A DNA stretch of 64,000 nt from Rhodothalassiaceae bacterium. Its GTDB lineage: Bacteria; Pseudomonadota; Alphaproteobacteria; Sphingomonadales; Rhodothalassiaceae. The stretch spans positions 1,279,491 to 1,343,490 of the forward strand of contig BPKC01000001.1 in NCBI GenBank assembly GCA_026004935.1, in the 5' to 3' direction. The notes under the pieces were generated by a model, which saw only the letters and a program-made list of their open reading frames with translations, searched no databases and was not told the DNA's origin. Position 1 is the stretch's first letter. Each line of letters begins with the position of its first letter. The position numbers and the translations under genes are program-made. Positions 37,648 through 46,162 of this stretch are shown piece by piece.

Positions 37648-38658
37648 ATGGCGGGGCGGATTCACGTCATCACGCTGGGCGGGACGATCGCCATGACCGG
37701 CGGGGCGTCGCCGGCGGCCGCCGTGGTGCCGCGGCTCGGCGCCGACGCGCTCGTCGAGGCGGTGCGTCCCTTCCTTCCCCCGGATCTCGCGCCGACCGGC
37801 GAGAGCATGGCCAACCGGCCGAGCGCCAATCTGGCGGTGGCCGACATCGCCCGGCTCGCGCTCCGCATCCCCGAAGCGGCCGAAGAGGGGGTCGCGGGCG
37901 TCGTCGTCACCCAGGGCACGGATACCCTGGAGGAGACGGCCTTTCTGCTGTCGCTCTTCCTCGGCACGCCGCCGGTTCCCGTGGTGGTGACCGGCGCCAT
38001 GCGCCCGGCGAGCGCGGCCGGCGCGGACGGGCCGGCCAATCTCGTGGCCGCCATCCATCTTGCGGCCGATGAGACCGCCCGCGCCCACGGCGTGCTGGTG
38101 GTGATGGCCGAGCGCATCTTCGCCGCCGCCGACGCGACCAAGGCGCACACGCATTTCGTGGACGCCTTCGGCGCGCATCAGGGTGCGGCCGTCGGGATCA
38201 TGCGCGAGGGGCGGGCGCAGTGGCTGTCGGCTCCGCCCGCGCCGGCGGCCCCCGCCTTCGATCCCGCCCGATTCGCGTCCGCTCCGCGCCTGCCGCATGT
38301 GCCGGTGGTGGAGGCGCTCTTCGATGCGGATCCCGGACGGGCGCTGGCGGTGCTTTCGGACGCCGAGGCCGCGGTGCTGCGCGCCTTCGGGGCGGGGCAT
38401 GTGCCCGAATCCTGGGTCGAGCCTCTGGCCGCCTTCGCCGCCAGGAGGCCGCTGGTGCTGGCCTCGCGCGTGCCCTTCGGGGGCGTGCTCGAGGCCAGCT
38501 ACGGCTATCCGGGCAGCGAGAGCGATCTCATCGCCCGGGGACTCATCCCCGCCGGCCGCCTCAATGCCCAGAAGGCCCGCCTGCTGCTGATGCTGCTCGC
38601 CGCCGAGGGGGCGGCGGGCGCCGGGCTGCGCAGCCGCTACGCGCGGATCGCCGGCTGA
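37648..38658 (+). CDS. L-asparaginase (type I/II fold)
   Basis: 336 residues with no signal peptide, so cytoplasmic. Catalytic threonines lie in the two hallmark motifs: HVITLGGTIAM at the start and VVVTQGTDTLEETAFLL near 85-100, with VTGAMRPASAAGADGPANL after. It hydrolyses L-asparagine to aspartate and ammonia. Separated from ald by 40 bases on the same strand, so perhaps the operon's last gene. Confidence 0.92.
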   Translation: MAGRIHVITLGGTIAMTGGASPAAAVVPRLGADALVEAVRPFLPPDLAPTGESMANRPSANLAVADIARLALRIPEAAEEGVAGVVVTQGTDTLEETAFLLSLFLGTPPVPVVVTGAMRPASAAGADGPANLVAAIHLAADETARAHGVLVVMAERIFAAADATKAHTHFVDAFGAHQGAAVGIMREGRAQWLSAPPAPAAPAFDPARFASAPRLPHVPVVEALFDADPGRALAVLSDAEAAVLRAFGAGHVPESWVEPLAAFAARRPLVLASRVPFGGVLEASYGYPGSESDLIARGLIPAGRLNAQKARLLLMLLAAEGAAGAGLRSRYARIAG

Positions 38659-38762
38659 GCCGCGCCCGTCCAGTAACGATTTCTTCACCGCTTCGCCCTA
38701 ACCCGTGGTGGATGGGCGATCGCGCATCGGTTGCGGATGGCGAGACCGCGGGAAAGGACCGC

Positions 38763-39821
38763 ATGCAGGGCGCGGACAGCGAGGGATGGGGGCGGATCGG
38801 CCGGGCGCTGCTGTGGCTGCCGTCGGCCGAGCGGGCGCTGGTTCTCGCCCGCGAGCTCGAAGGCAGGGGCTTTACCTGCTTTGCGACCGAGGCGGCCAGT
38901 GTCGTCGGCGTCGTGGTCACCGACTTCGAGCGGTTTTCGGTGGCGCTCAAGCGCTATCTGACGGCGCATGAGCGCAGGATCGTCAAGGCGCTGGTCGTCG
39001 AGGGCGAGCGGCCGCGACTCGAGGACTTCCTCAACATCGAGAACGTCGAGCAGTTCATCAGAAGCCATTCCTCGCGCTGGATCCGCGAGCTCATCGCCGA
39101 GCGCCGCTACTGCAGCGTGATGCAGCCGATCGTGGAGGCCCGCGGCGGCGCCCTGCACGGCTACGAGTTCCTGCTGCGCGGCCTGAAGCCCAATGGCGAC
39201 ACGATCCCGCCGCTCGAGCTGTTCGGCAATGCCGATGCCGAGCTGCGGCGCCAGCTCGACTATTGCGGCGTGCTCTCGGCGATCGAGACGGCCGAGCTGT
39301 TCGCGATAGAGGGGCGCCTGTTCATCAACGTGCTGCCGCAGACCGTCTCCCGCCACGACCGGGACTTCGAACGGGTGCTCGACCAGATCGAACAGGCGGG
39401 GATCGAACCGGAACGCGTGGTCTTCGAGATCGTCGAGAGCGAAAAGATCGTGGACATGGAGGCGCTCAACCGCGTCATCCAGTTCTGCCGCGAGGCCGGC
39501 TACCGCATCGCGCTCGACGACTTCGGCAGCGGCTTCAACAATCTCGTCACGCTCACGGGGCTCAAGCCCGACTACATCAAGCTGGACCAGGGTCTCGTCG
39601 GCCAGATCGCCCGCGAGAGCTCGACGTGGAATCTGGTCGCCAACATGATCGACGCGGCCAAGCAGGCGGACGTCCTGGTCATCGCGGAGGGCGTGGAGGA
39701 CGAGAAGACCGCAAGCCTCCTGCGCACGCTGGGGGCGGACTTCCTGCAGGGCTACCACATCGCTCGGCCGGCGCGCGAGCCGGCGATGTCGGCGCTGCCG
39801 CGGGCGGTGGGCGGCGACTAG
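38763..39821 (+). CDS. EAL-domain cyclic-di-GMP phosphodiesterase
   Basis: 352 residues from the ATG at 38763, chosen for GGAAAGGA just upstream; an ATG at 38712 would add 17. Residues 1-100 form a small domain I cannot name, with no membrane helix. The EAL domain (about 105-345) keeps the catalytic set: YEFLLRG (EAL reads EFL, Glu kept), FINVLPQ, VFEIVES, ALDDFGSGFNNL, YIKLDQGLV, IAEGVEDE and LQGYHIARP. It should degrade c-di-GMP to pGpG. The stop codon is shared in a CTAG palindrome with the convergent flavin reductase gene. Confidence 0.9.
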   Translation: MQGADSEGWGRIGRALLWLPSAERALVLARELEGRGFTCFATEAASVVGVVVTDFERFSVALKRYLTAHERRIVKALVVEGERPRLEDFLNIENVEQFIRSHSSRWIRELIAERRYCSVMQPIVEARGGALHGYEFLLRGLKPNGDTIPPLELFGNADAELRRQLDYCGVLSAIETAELFAIEGRLFINVLPQTVSRHDRDFERVLDQIEQAGIEPERVVFEIVESEKIVDMEALNRVIQFCREAGYRIALDDFGSGFNNLVTLTGLKPDYIKLDQGLVGQIARESSTWNLVANMIDAAKQADVLVIAEGVEDEKTASLLRTLGADFLQGYHIARPAREPAMSALPRAVGGD

Positions 39822-40342
39822 GCGAGCTCGCGGAACATCCCCTGATGGAAGGCGAGCGCCCGGCCCGGGCGCGTCGTGACTCTGAGCACGCGTCCGACGA
39901 GGATCCAGTGGTCGCCTCCCGGATGCACCGCCTCGCGGCGGCATTCGAAGACGGCGATCGCGCCGGGGATGAGCGGCAGTTCGGCGATTCCGGGCTCCAG
40001 CGCGAGCCCGGCGAACCGGTCCTCGACCTCCGCAAACCGGCGCGCGAGCGCCTCCTGGCCGGCCTCCAGCACGTTGATCGCGAAATGCGGCGCCTCGAGA
40101 AAGGCGGGCGTGACGCTCGCGGTCTTCGCGAGCGACCACAGCACCAGCGGCGGCTCCAGCGACACGCTGGCGAAGCTGTTGATGGTGAGGCCCGCCTTCG
40201 GGCCCTCGAGGCGCCCGCAGGTCGCGATCGCGACCCCCGTGGGCCAGCGGCCGAGCGCGCGACGCAGCCGCAGCCGCTCCGCCTCGCTCAGTACGGGCGC
40301 ATCGTCCGGCGCATCGAGGGTGAAGCGCTCGGGCTCCGCCAT
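39818..40342 (-). CDS. Flavin reductase family protein
   Basis: 174 residues from the ATG at 40342. HpaC/RutF-like flavin reductase fold: LRRALGRWPTGVAIATC, GPKAGLTINSFASVSLEPPLVLWSL (FMN contact), HFAINVLEAGQEALARRFA and GGDHWILVGRVLRV with the conserved His. Such proteins use NAD(P)H to supply reduced flavin to monooxygenases; no monooxygenase is adjacent. The stop overlaps that of the EAL gene by four bases. Confidence 0.9.
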   Translation of the reverse strand: MAEPERFTLDAPDDAPVLSEAERLRLRRALGRWPTGVAIATCGRLEGPKAGLTINSFASVSLEPPLVLWSLAKTASVTPAFLEAPHFAINVLEAGQEALARRFAEVEDRFAGLALEPGIAELPLIPGAIAVFECRREAVHPGGDHWILVGRVLRVTTRPGRALAFHQGMFRELA

Positions 40343-40517
40343 GTTCCGCCTTCCGCCGACCCGTCGCCCGCATGCCCACGCGGGCTTTGCGCCCTCATAT
40401 CCGCCCCTGCCGCCAAGGTCCAGCGCCGGCGCTTGCCAGCGGCTTGCGCCCGGCCTAGTCTCGGCGGGCGGGCATGGAAGGTGTGCATGATGGTGGAAGG
40501 AGCGGCGGACGAGCGGC

Positions 40518-41162
40518 ATGGACCGGCCCGGGCGGGCCGCCATTCTCGATGCGGTGCTCACCGAGGTCGCCTTCGAGGGCTGGACGGAGCAGGCTCTCGC
40601 CCGGGCGGAGCGCTCGCTGGGGCTGCCGGCGGGCAGCCTCGAAGTCCTGCATCCCGGCGGCCTGCGCGATTTCCTCGCGCTCTGGGCCGACGAGCTCGAC
40701 CGCGAGATGGAGGCGGCCTTTCCGCCCGAACGCCTCGCGGGACTGAAGGTGCGCGAGCGGATCACGGAGCTCGTCTTCTGGCGCATCGGCCGGCTCATGC
40801 GCCATCGCGAGGCGGTGCGGCGGCTGATCGCCCATGGTCTGCTGCCCTGGGAGGCGGCGCGGCTGGCCTCCCGGCTGTGGGGCGCGGCCGATTCCATCTG
40901 GCGCCTTGCCGGCGACACCGCGACCGACATCAACCACTACACGAAGCGCGCGATTCTCTCGGGCGTGCTGGCCTCGACGCTTCTCGTCGCGCTCGATGAC
41001 ACGAGTCCCGGGCTTGCCGAGACCCGCGCCTTTCTCGACCGACGGATCGCGGACGTCATGCGGATCGAACGCTGCAAGGCGGCCTGGCGCGGGCGGCGCG
41101 CCGCCCGGCCGTCTCTCACCCGCTTTCTCGGTCGCCTGCGCTACCCGCCCGAACGGGCCTGA
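40518..41162 (+). CDS. coq9: COQ9 family ubiquinone biosynthesis protein
   Basis: 214 residues. All-helical TetR-like fold of the COQ9 family: an N-terminal LTEVAFEGWTEQALARA helix-turn-helix remnant, RERITELVFWRIGRLMRHREAVRRL-type helix, then SRLWGAADSIWRLAGDTATD and INHYTKRAILSGVLASTLLV, the most conserved segment. COQ9 binds lipids and supports the COQ7 hydroxylase step in ubiquinone synthesis; typical of alphaproteobacteria and mitochondria. ATG at 40518 after AAGGAGCGG. Confidence 0.93.
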   Translation: MDRPGRAAILDAVLTEVAFEGWTEQALARAERSLGLPAGSLEVLHPGGLRDFLALWADELDREMEAAFPPERLAGLKVRERITELVFWRIGRLMRHREAVRRLIAHGLLPWEAARLASRLWGAADSIWRLAGDTATDINHYTKRAILSGVLASTLLVALDDTSPGLAETRAFLDRRIADVMRIERCKAAWRGRRAARPSLTRFLGRLRYPPERA

Positions 41163-41336
41163 CGCCACCGAGGCGGCGGGGCGTTCGCACGCTTTCGCGG
41201 CCCGTTCCCTTCTCCCGCAGGCGCACGTCTTCAGCCATCCCGCGCCGGTGCTTCGTTCGTTCGGCGACTGGGGGCGGCCTCCGTCGTCGTTACCAGCCGG
41301 CACTCTCTCCTCGTCCCCTGTCGGCACTCTCTCTTC

Positions 41337-41688
41337 GTCACCCGCCGGCTTGACCGGCGGGTCCAGCGGACAGCGGAGCAATCGCGGGGGCCGAAGACTG
41401 TCTTTGCAGCCGCCTGGATTCGCCGCTTTCGCGGCGAATGACGAAGGAAGAAAGCGTCACCCGCCGGCACCCTCTCTGCGTCACCCGCCGGCTTGACCGG
41501 CGGGTCCAGCGGATGGTGAAGCATTCACGGGCGTCAAAGTTGCTCTCACCCTTGCCTGGATTCGCCGGTCAAGCCGGCGAATGACGTGAGAGGGGAACGT
41601 CCCTGCCGGCTTGTCTCCCGTTTCTGATGACTGATGACTGATCACTGATGACCGGCAGGGTTCGCCGAACGGATCGGCGAATGACGAT
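41337..41688. repeat. Intergenic cluster B of REP-like palindromes
   Basis: No gene in 41163-41708, between the converging coq9 and pspF genes. Type 1 palindromes at 41341-41361 and 41484-41504 (CCCGCCGG-cttga-CCGGCGGG). Type 2 palindromes at 41418-41439, 41560-41582 and a variant at 41661-41681. The last is preceded by the TGATGACTGATGACTGATCA tail also seen in clusters A and C. Type 1 elements are followed by TCCAGC, and type 2 by GACG. Confidence 0.87.
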
Positions 41689-41708
41689 CGGGCTGCACCG
41701 GGGACCCG

Positions 41709-42797
41709 TCATCGCTCGCCGGCCGCAGGGCGCGGCTTCGCCCTGCGGCGGCCGGCAAGGCCGTGCTTGCGCAGGAGATGCCGGAGCTGCTCGTAGCCGA
41801 GCCCGAGCAGGGCGGCCGCGCGGCGCTGGTGGAAGCGGCTGCGCGCGAGCGCCGCCTCGACCGCCGCACGCTCGATGCGCGCCAGCTCCGCCTTCAGATC
41901 GCAGGGAAGCCGGGCGATCCCCGCAACGGCTGGCTCTTCGGCCGCGGGGCGGCCGGCATCCGCCCCGGCGTCTTCGCGGCGCGGCGTGCCGGACCCGGCC
42001 GCCGGATCCGCGCCCCGGGGCCGCCAGGGCGAGGCGAAGGGGTCGAAGATGATGCGGCCCACCGGCTCATCCTCGCGCCCCCAGCGGTAGACGGCGCGCT
42101 CGACGACATTCTTGAGCTCGCGCACATTGCCGGGCCAGGGATGACGGAGAAGCTGCGCCTCGACCTCGGGCGAGAACCCGGGAAACCGGCTCCAGCCCAG
42201 GTTTTTCGCCATCCGGGTCGCAAAATGCCGGGCGAGCGGCAGGATGTCCTCGGGCCGGGCTCTGAGCGGCGGCAGCGTCAGCACGTCGAAGGCGAGGCGG
42301 TCCAGCAGATCGGCGCGGAAGCGGCCGGCGCGCGCGAGCGCGGGCAGATCCACATTGGCGGCGGCCACGACCCTGACATCGACCCGGATCTCCTCCTCGC
42401 CGCCGAGCCGCTCGATGGTGCCGTATTCGATGGCGCGCAGCAGCTTCTCCTGCGCCGCCGGCGAAAGGGAGGCCACCTCGTCGAGGAACAGCGTGCCGCC
42501 ATGCGCGCGCTCGAAACGGCCCTCGCGCCGGCGCTCGGCGCCCGTGAACGCGCCGCGCTCGACGCCGAAGAGCTCCGCATCGAGGAGGGTCTCGGGCAGC
42601 GCCGCGCAGTTGAGCGAGATGAAGGGCTGGTCCCAGCGCGGGCCCAGATAGTGCAGCCGGCGCGCGATGAGCTCCTTGCCGGTGCCGCGCTCGCCGATCA
42701 GCAGCACCGGCCGGTCGAGCGCCGCAAGCCGGCTCGCCTGATCGAGCAGGTCGAGCAGGGCGCGGGATTCGCCGATGATGGTCGGATGCGCATCCAT
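41709..42797 (-). CDS. pspF: Sigma-54 activator PspF
   Basis: 362 residues from the ATG at 42797; another in-frame ATG at 42815 adds six, and neither has a clear ribosome site. An AAA+ domain with no N-terminal sensor, like E. coli PspF: LLIGERGTGKELIARRLHY (Walker A), GAFTGAERRREGRFERA (GAFTGA loop that contacts sigma-54), GGTLFLDEVASLS (Walker B), FRADLLDRLAFDV. The C-terminal Fis-type helix-turn-helix ends AAALLGLGYEQLRHLLRKHGL. It drives the divergent psp operon and is held inactive by PspA. About 40 residues of Ala/Pro-rich linker precede the DNA-binding domain. Confidence 0.94.
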   Translation of the reverse strand: MDAHPTIIGESRALLDLLDQASRLAALDRPVLLIGERGTGKELIARRLHYLGPRWDQPFISLNCAALPETLLDAELFGVERGAFTGAERRREGRFERAHGGTLFLDEVASLSPAAQEKLLRAIEYGTIERLGGEEEIRVDVRVVAAANVDLPALARAGRFRADLLDRLAFDVLTLPPLRARPEDILPLARHFATRMAKNLGWSRFPGFSPEVEAQLLRHPWPGNVRELKNVVERAVYRWGREDEPVGRIIFDPFASPWRPRGADPAAGSGTPRREDAGADAGRPAAEEPAVAGIARLPCDLKAELARIERAAVEAALARSRFHQRRAAALLGLGYEQLRHLLRKHGLAGRRRAKPRPAAGER

Positions 42798-42931
42798 GAT
42801 GGGAAACTTATCCATATAACGGACAAAAGTCACGAGGTTCGTTAATAAAACACACACGTGATTGTCGGCCGGCTCGTCCGCAGATCGTGTAAAGCATTGA
42901 AGCAAAAGCAATTCCTGGAGAGTGCGCAGGC

Positions 42932-42947
42932 TGGCACGGCGCTTGCC
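42932..42947 (+). promoter_or_regulatory. Sigma-54 promoter of the psp operon
   Basis: CTGGCACGGCGCTTGCC at 42931-42947 contains TGGCAC-N5-TTGC, an exact match to the sigma-54 core (GG at 42933-42934, GC at 42945-42946, ten bases between). It points toward pspA and lies between divergent pspF and the psp genes. AT-rich sequence at 42835-42915 upstream is the likely place for PspF and IHF sites. Confidence 0.9.
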
Positions 42948-43060
42948 CCTGTCAGGCCGTCCCGCCGGGGCGGAATGGTCCGCTGCGGGACGGGGCGAGG
43001 ACCTGAAGAGGCCGGTCCGACACAGGCCGGCCCGGGTCACGACAGCGAGGAGTAGATCAA

Positions 43061-43252
43061 ATGGCCACGACCGTTCTCGATCTCGAGACCGAACGCGCAG
43101 CCCGTCCGCGCGCCCGCGCGGTTCCGGGCGGGCATCCGCTCGCCTTCGTGCTGCTGCTCATCGACCACGGCGCCCGCCGCCGCCACGAGAGCGCGGCCCG
43201 GCGCCAGCGCCGTCAGTTCCGGCGCAGCCGGCCGCGGCTGGTGCTGGTCTAG
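43061..43252 (+). CDS. Small basic protein, first ORF behind the psp promoter
   Basis: 63 residues with a good ribosome site (GAGGAG, 8 bases before the ATG). It has a short hydrophobic patch (PLAFVLLLID) and an Arg-rich C-terminus (RRQRRQFRRSRPRLVLV). I do not recognise a family. It is the first reading frame after the sigma-54 promoter, 50 bases before pspA, so if real it belongs to the psp response. Arg-rich frames are common by chance in GC-rich DNA, so existence rests on the ribosome site and position. Confidence 0.5.
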   Translation: MATTVLDLETERAARPRARAVPGGHPLAFVLLLIDHGARRRHESAARRQRRQFRRSRPRLVLV

Positions 43253-43302
43253 GTCGCGGCGGTACGGAAATCGACGGGACGATCACGGCAAGGAGCAGAA
43301 CC

Positions 43303-43998
43303 ATGGGCATCTTTTCGCGGCTCAGCGACATCATCAACGCCAACCTCAATGCGCTTCTCGACCGGGCCGAGGACCCGGAGAAGATGGTACGGCTGATGAT
43401 CCAGGAAATGGAGGACACGCTGGTGGAGGTGCGCTCGGACGCGGCCCGCACCATCGCCGACCAGAAGGACATCCGCCGGCGCCTCGGCCGGCTCGAGACG
43501 CTGGCGCGCGAGTGGGAGCGCAAGGCCGAGCTCGCGCTCGCCAAGGACCGCGAGGACCTCGCCCGCGGCGCGCTGATGGAGAAGGCGAAGGTCGAGGAGA
43601 TGGCCGCGCATCTGGCCGAGGACCTTGCGCAGCTCGACGAGGCGCTGGCGCGTCACCAGGAGTCCATCGCCAAGCTCGAGGCGAAGCTGCGCGAGGCGCG
43701 GGCGAAGAAGGCGGCGCTCGAGGCGCGGCACAAGACGGCGGCCAATGAGCTCAGGGTCCGCCGCAATCTCTACGACCGGCGCATCGACGACGCGTTCACG
43801 CGCTTTGCCAAGGTCGAGCAGCGCATCGAGCGGCTGGAGAGCGAGGCCGAGGCGCTCGAGATCGGGCGCGAGGGCGCCGATCTCGAACAGGAATTCCGGG
43901 CGCTCGAGGTGGACGAGCGGATCAATGCCGAGCTCGAGGCCTTGAAAGCGCGGGTGAAGGCGGCCAAGAAGGCGGCGGCCACCAGGGACGAGGGGTGA
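43303..43998 (+). CDS. pspA: Phage shock protein A (PspA/ESCRT-III family)
   Basis: 231 residues, typical length, from the ATG at 43303 with AAGGAGCAG before it. It begins MGIFSRLSDIINANLNALLD (amphipathic membrane-binding helix), then PEKMVRLMIQEMEDTLVEVR and long coiled coils to residue 220. PspA binds damaged inner membrane as oligomers and inhibits PspF when idle. A canonical pspF/pspABC layout with a sigma-54 promoter. Confidence 0.97.
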   Translation: MGIFSRLSDIINANLNALLDRAEDPEKMVRLMIQEMEDTLVEVRSDAARTIADQKDIRRRLGRLETLAREWERKAELALAKDREDLARGALMEKAKVEEMAAHLAEDLAQLDEALARHQESIAKLEAKLREARAKKAALEARHKTAANELRVRRNLYDRRIDDAFTRFAKVEQRIERLESEAEALEIGREGADLEQEFRALEVDERINAELEALKARVKAAKKAAATRDEG

Positions 43999-44070
43999 GC
44001 ATCACCTTCCGGCCCGGCCGGGAGCCCGCCGCTCCCGCCGCCCGGAGAGAGGGCAGGGAGACCGGACATC

Positions 44071-44310
44071 ATGTCTGATCCGGGAACGATCGTCACCGTC
44101 GGCCTCTTCTTCATCGTGCTGCCGCTGTGGATCGTGCTCCACTACGTGACGGCCTGGAAGAAGAGCAAGATGCTGACCCCCGAGGACGAGCAGACGCTGA
44201 GCGACCTCTATCGTCTGGCCGAGAAGCTGGAGGAGCGGGTGCGGGTCATGGAGCGCATCCTCGACGACGAGGTCCCCGACTGGAGGAGCCGCCGCTATGA
44301 CGAGGTCTGA
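44071..44310 (+). CDS. pspB: Phage shock protein B
   Basis: 79 residues. One N-terminal membrane helix (TIVTVGLFFIVLPLWIVLHY) followed by a cytoplasmic helix with MLTPEDEQTLSDLYRLAEKL and ERVRVMERILDDEVPDWR, the PspB signature. Together with PspC it senses envelope stress and draws PspA away from PspF. The 3' end overlaps pspC by 14 bases. Confidence 0.95.
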   Translation: MSDPGTIVTVGLFFIVLPLWIVLHYVTAWKKSKMLTPEDEQTLSDLYRLAEKLEERVRVMERILDDEVPDWRSRRYDEV

Positions 44311-44836
44311 ACACCGGGACCCCGAGCGCAGCGCGTTCGAGCGGGCGCATGAGAAGATGGACCGCGCCTTCCGCCGTGCCGAGGAGGAACTTGACCGCGC
44401 ATTCGCCCACCACCGGCGTCGCCGCCGCCGGCATGCGCGCAAGGCCGCGGCCGGGCCGAAGAGCCGCAGCCGGCTCTACCGCGATCCCGAGAACGGCAAG
44501 GTGATGGGCGTGCTGGCGGGGCTCGCCGACTACATGGGCGTACGGGTGGGCGTGCTGCGCTGTCTGTTCATCCTGGGCTGCATCTTCGGCTGGTTCATCC
44601 CGCTGGTGCCGGCCTATTTCATCGCCGGCTTCCTGCTGGAGCCGAAGCCGGAAGACCTCTACGAGGACGCCGAGGAGGAGGAGTTCTGGCGCTCCGTCAG
44701 GCGCGCGCCCGACTACACGACGCAGGACCTGAAGAGGAAGCTGGCGGCGGTGGATCGGCGCATCCAGGAGATGGAGGCCTATCTGACCTCGAAGCGCTTC
44801 CGCCTCGACCGCGAGCTCAAGGGGCTGGAGGGCTGA
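44297..44836 (+). CDS. pspC: Phage shock protein C
   Basis: 179 residues. An Arg/His-rich N-terminus (about 1-58), then the PspC domain: RLYRDPENGKVMGVLAGLADYMG, VGVLRCLFILGCIFGWFIPLV, VPAYFIAGFLLEP, and a C-terminal coiled segment (DLKRKLAAVDRRIQEMEAYL). The basic, His-rich start is longer than in E. coli PspC. It begins inside pspB (14-base overlap), so the two are translationally coupled. Confidence 0.95.
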   Translation: MTRSEHRDPERSAFERAHEKMDRAFRRAEEELDRAFAHHRRRRRRHARKAAAGPKSRSRLYRDPENGKVMGVLAGLADYMGVRVGVLRCLFILGCIFGWFIPLVPAYFIAGFLLEPKPEDLYEDAEEEEFWRSVRRAPDYTTQDLKRKLAAVDRRIQEMEAYLTSKRFRLDRELKGLEG

Positions 44837-44969
44837 ACTCCGCCTCATCCGCGCGACTGCCGCAGGGAGCGCCGCCCGCCCGCGCTCCCTGCGCGCCGCG
44901 TGCGTCCCCTGCCGGCACTTTCTCTCCCCCGCCCGGCGGCTCGACCGGCAGGTCTGCCCCTTTCCTTCC

Positions 44970-45325
44970 TTGTCACCCGCCGGCTTGACCGGCGGGTCCA
45001 GTGGGCAACCGGGCCGCTCACGAGCATCCCGATTGCCTTCACCGGCGCTTGGGTTCGCCGGTCGAGCCGGCGAACGACGCATTGGGGAAGGCGTCACCCC
45101 GCGCGCACACCCTTTCTTGTCACCCGCCGGCTTGACCGGCGGGTCCAGCCGACGGCGGGGCGAATTGCCGGCGCCGGCGCGGTCACGCCTGGCGGCCGGA
45201 TTCGCCGCTTTCGCGGCGAATGACGAAAAAGGAGAGCGTCACCGCCGGCTTGTCTTCGGTGTCTGATGACTGATGACTGATCACCGATGACCGGCAGGGT
45301 TCGCCGGTCGAGCCGGCGAACGACG
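44970..45325. repeat. Intergenic cluster C of REP-like palindromes
   Basis: No gene in 44837-45379, between the converging pspC and marR genes. Type 1 palindromes at 44976-44996 and 45123-45143; type 2 at 45053-45075, 45200-45221 and 45299-45321. The last element has the same TGATGACTGATGACTGATCA lead-in and GGCAGGG junction as in cluster B. The order (type 1, type 2, type 1, type 2, tail, type 2) is the same in both clusters, pointing to a composite unit. Confidence 0.87.
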
Positions 45326-45379
45326 TGAATGGGAGGCGCGGCCGCCGCTGCGCAGTCTCTCGCCGGGCATTCTCATTTG

Positions 45380-45937
45380 TCACCCGCCATCACCCGCCCG
45401 ACGGGGGCGGGCGCCCGGGGCGCGCGGAGCCGCGGTCAGATCGGCCGCCAGCTCCTCGATGGGCAGCGCCTCGAGCTTGGCCAGCAGCAGCGAGAGGATG
45501 GCCCGCTCCTCACGGGTCAGCGCCGCGAGAAGCCGGGCCTCGAAGGCGCGCGCAAGCGGCACGATCTCGTCATAGACCCGGCGCCCGGCCGCGCTCAGGG
45601 CGAGCACGGAGCGGCGCCGGTCGTCGGGCGCGAAATGGCGCTCGATGAGACCCTTGGCGAGCAGGCGCCGGACCGCGCGCGAGACCGCCACCTTGTCCAT
45701 CGCCGTGCGCTCGGCGACGGCATTGGCCGAGATCTCCGGGCGCTCGCCGAGCACCGCCATCACCCGCCATTCCGGGATCGAGATCCCGAAACGCTCCGAA
45801 TAGAGGGCGGCGATCGCGCGGCTGACGCGGTTCGACAGGGTTGCAAGGCGGTAGGGCAGGAAGGCCTCGAGCGCGAGCGGCTCCGCCCCGTCGCCCCTGC
45901 GGCCTTCGTGATCGCGGTCATCCGTGCCGGCGTTCAT
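45380..45937 (-). CDS. MarR family transcriptional regulator
   Basis: 185 residues from the ATG at 45937. The winged helix-turn-helix spans about 35-160: FLPYRLATLSNRVSRAIAALY, ISIPEWRVMAVLGERPEISA, VAERTAMDKVAVSRAVRRLL (recognition helix) and ERHFAPDDRRRSVLALSAAG (wing). Small-ligand-responsive dimeric repressor family. The CocE-like hydrolase gene lies 225 bases upstream on the same strand; a target cannot be inferred. Confidence 0.9.
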   Translation of the reverse strand: MNAGTDDRDHEGRRGDGAEPLALEAFLPYRLATLSNRVSRAIAALYSERFGISIPEWRVMAVLGERPEISANAVAERTAMDKVAVSRAVRRLLAKGLIERHFAPDDRRRSVLALSAAGRRVYDEIVPLARAFEARLLAALTREERAILSLLLAKLEALPIEELAADLTAAPRAPGARPRRAGDGG

Positions 45938-46162
45938 GCTCGCACGCACCCGTGTCCTCGCCCGCCGCGGCGCATGCCCGCGCCCGGTGCCCGCCGTTGT
46001 TAGCCGCGATTTTCGCGTCTGGCCAGCCATCGGCGGCGGGCATCGGGGTCGGCCGTCGGTCATCGGTGCCCGGCAAGCGGATGGAGAGCCCCGCCCGCCG
46101 GCCGCGACGGGGCCGCATCTTTCCGCCACCCGCCCGCGTTGGCGCGAGGTCGTCGGCCGTCG

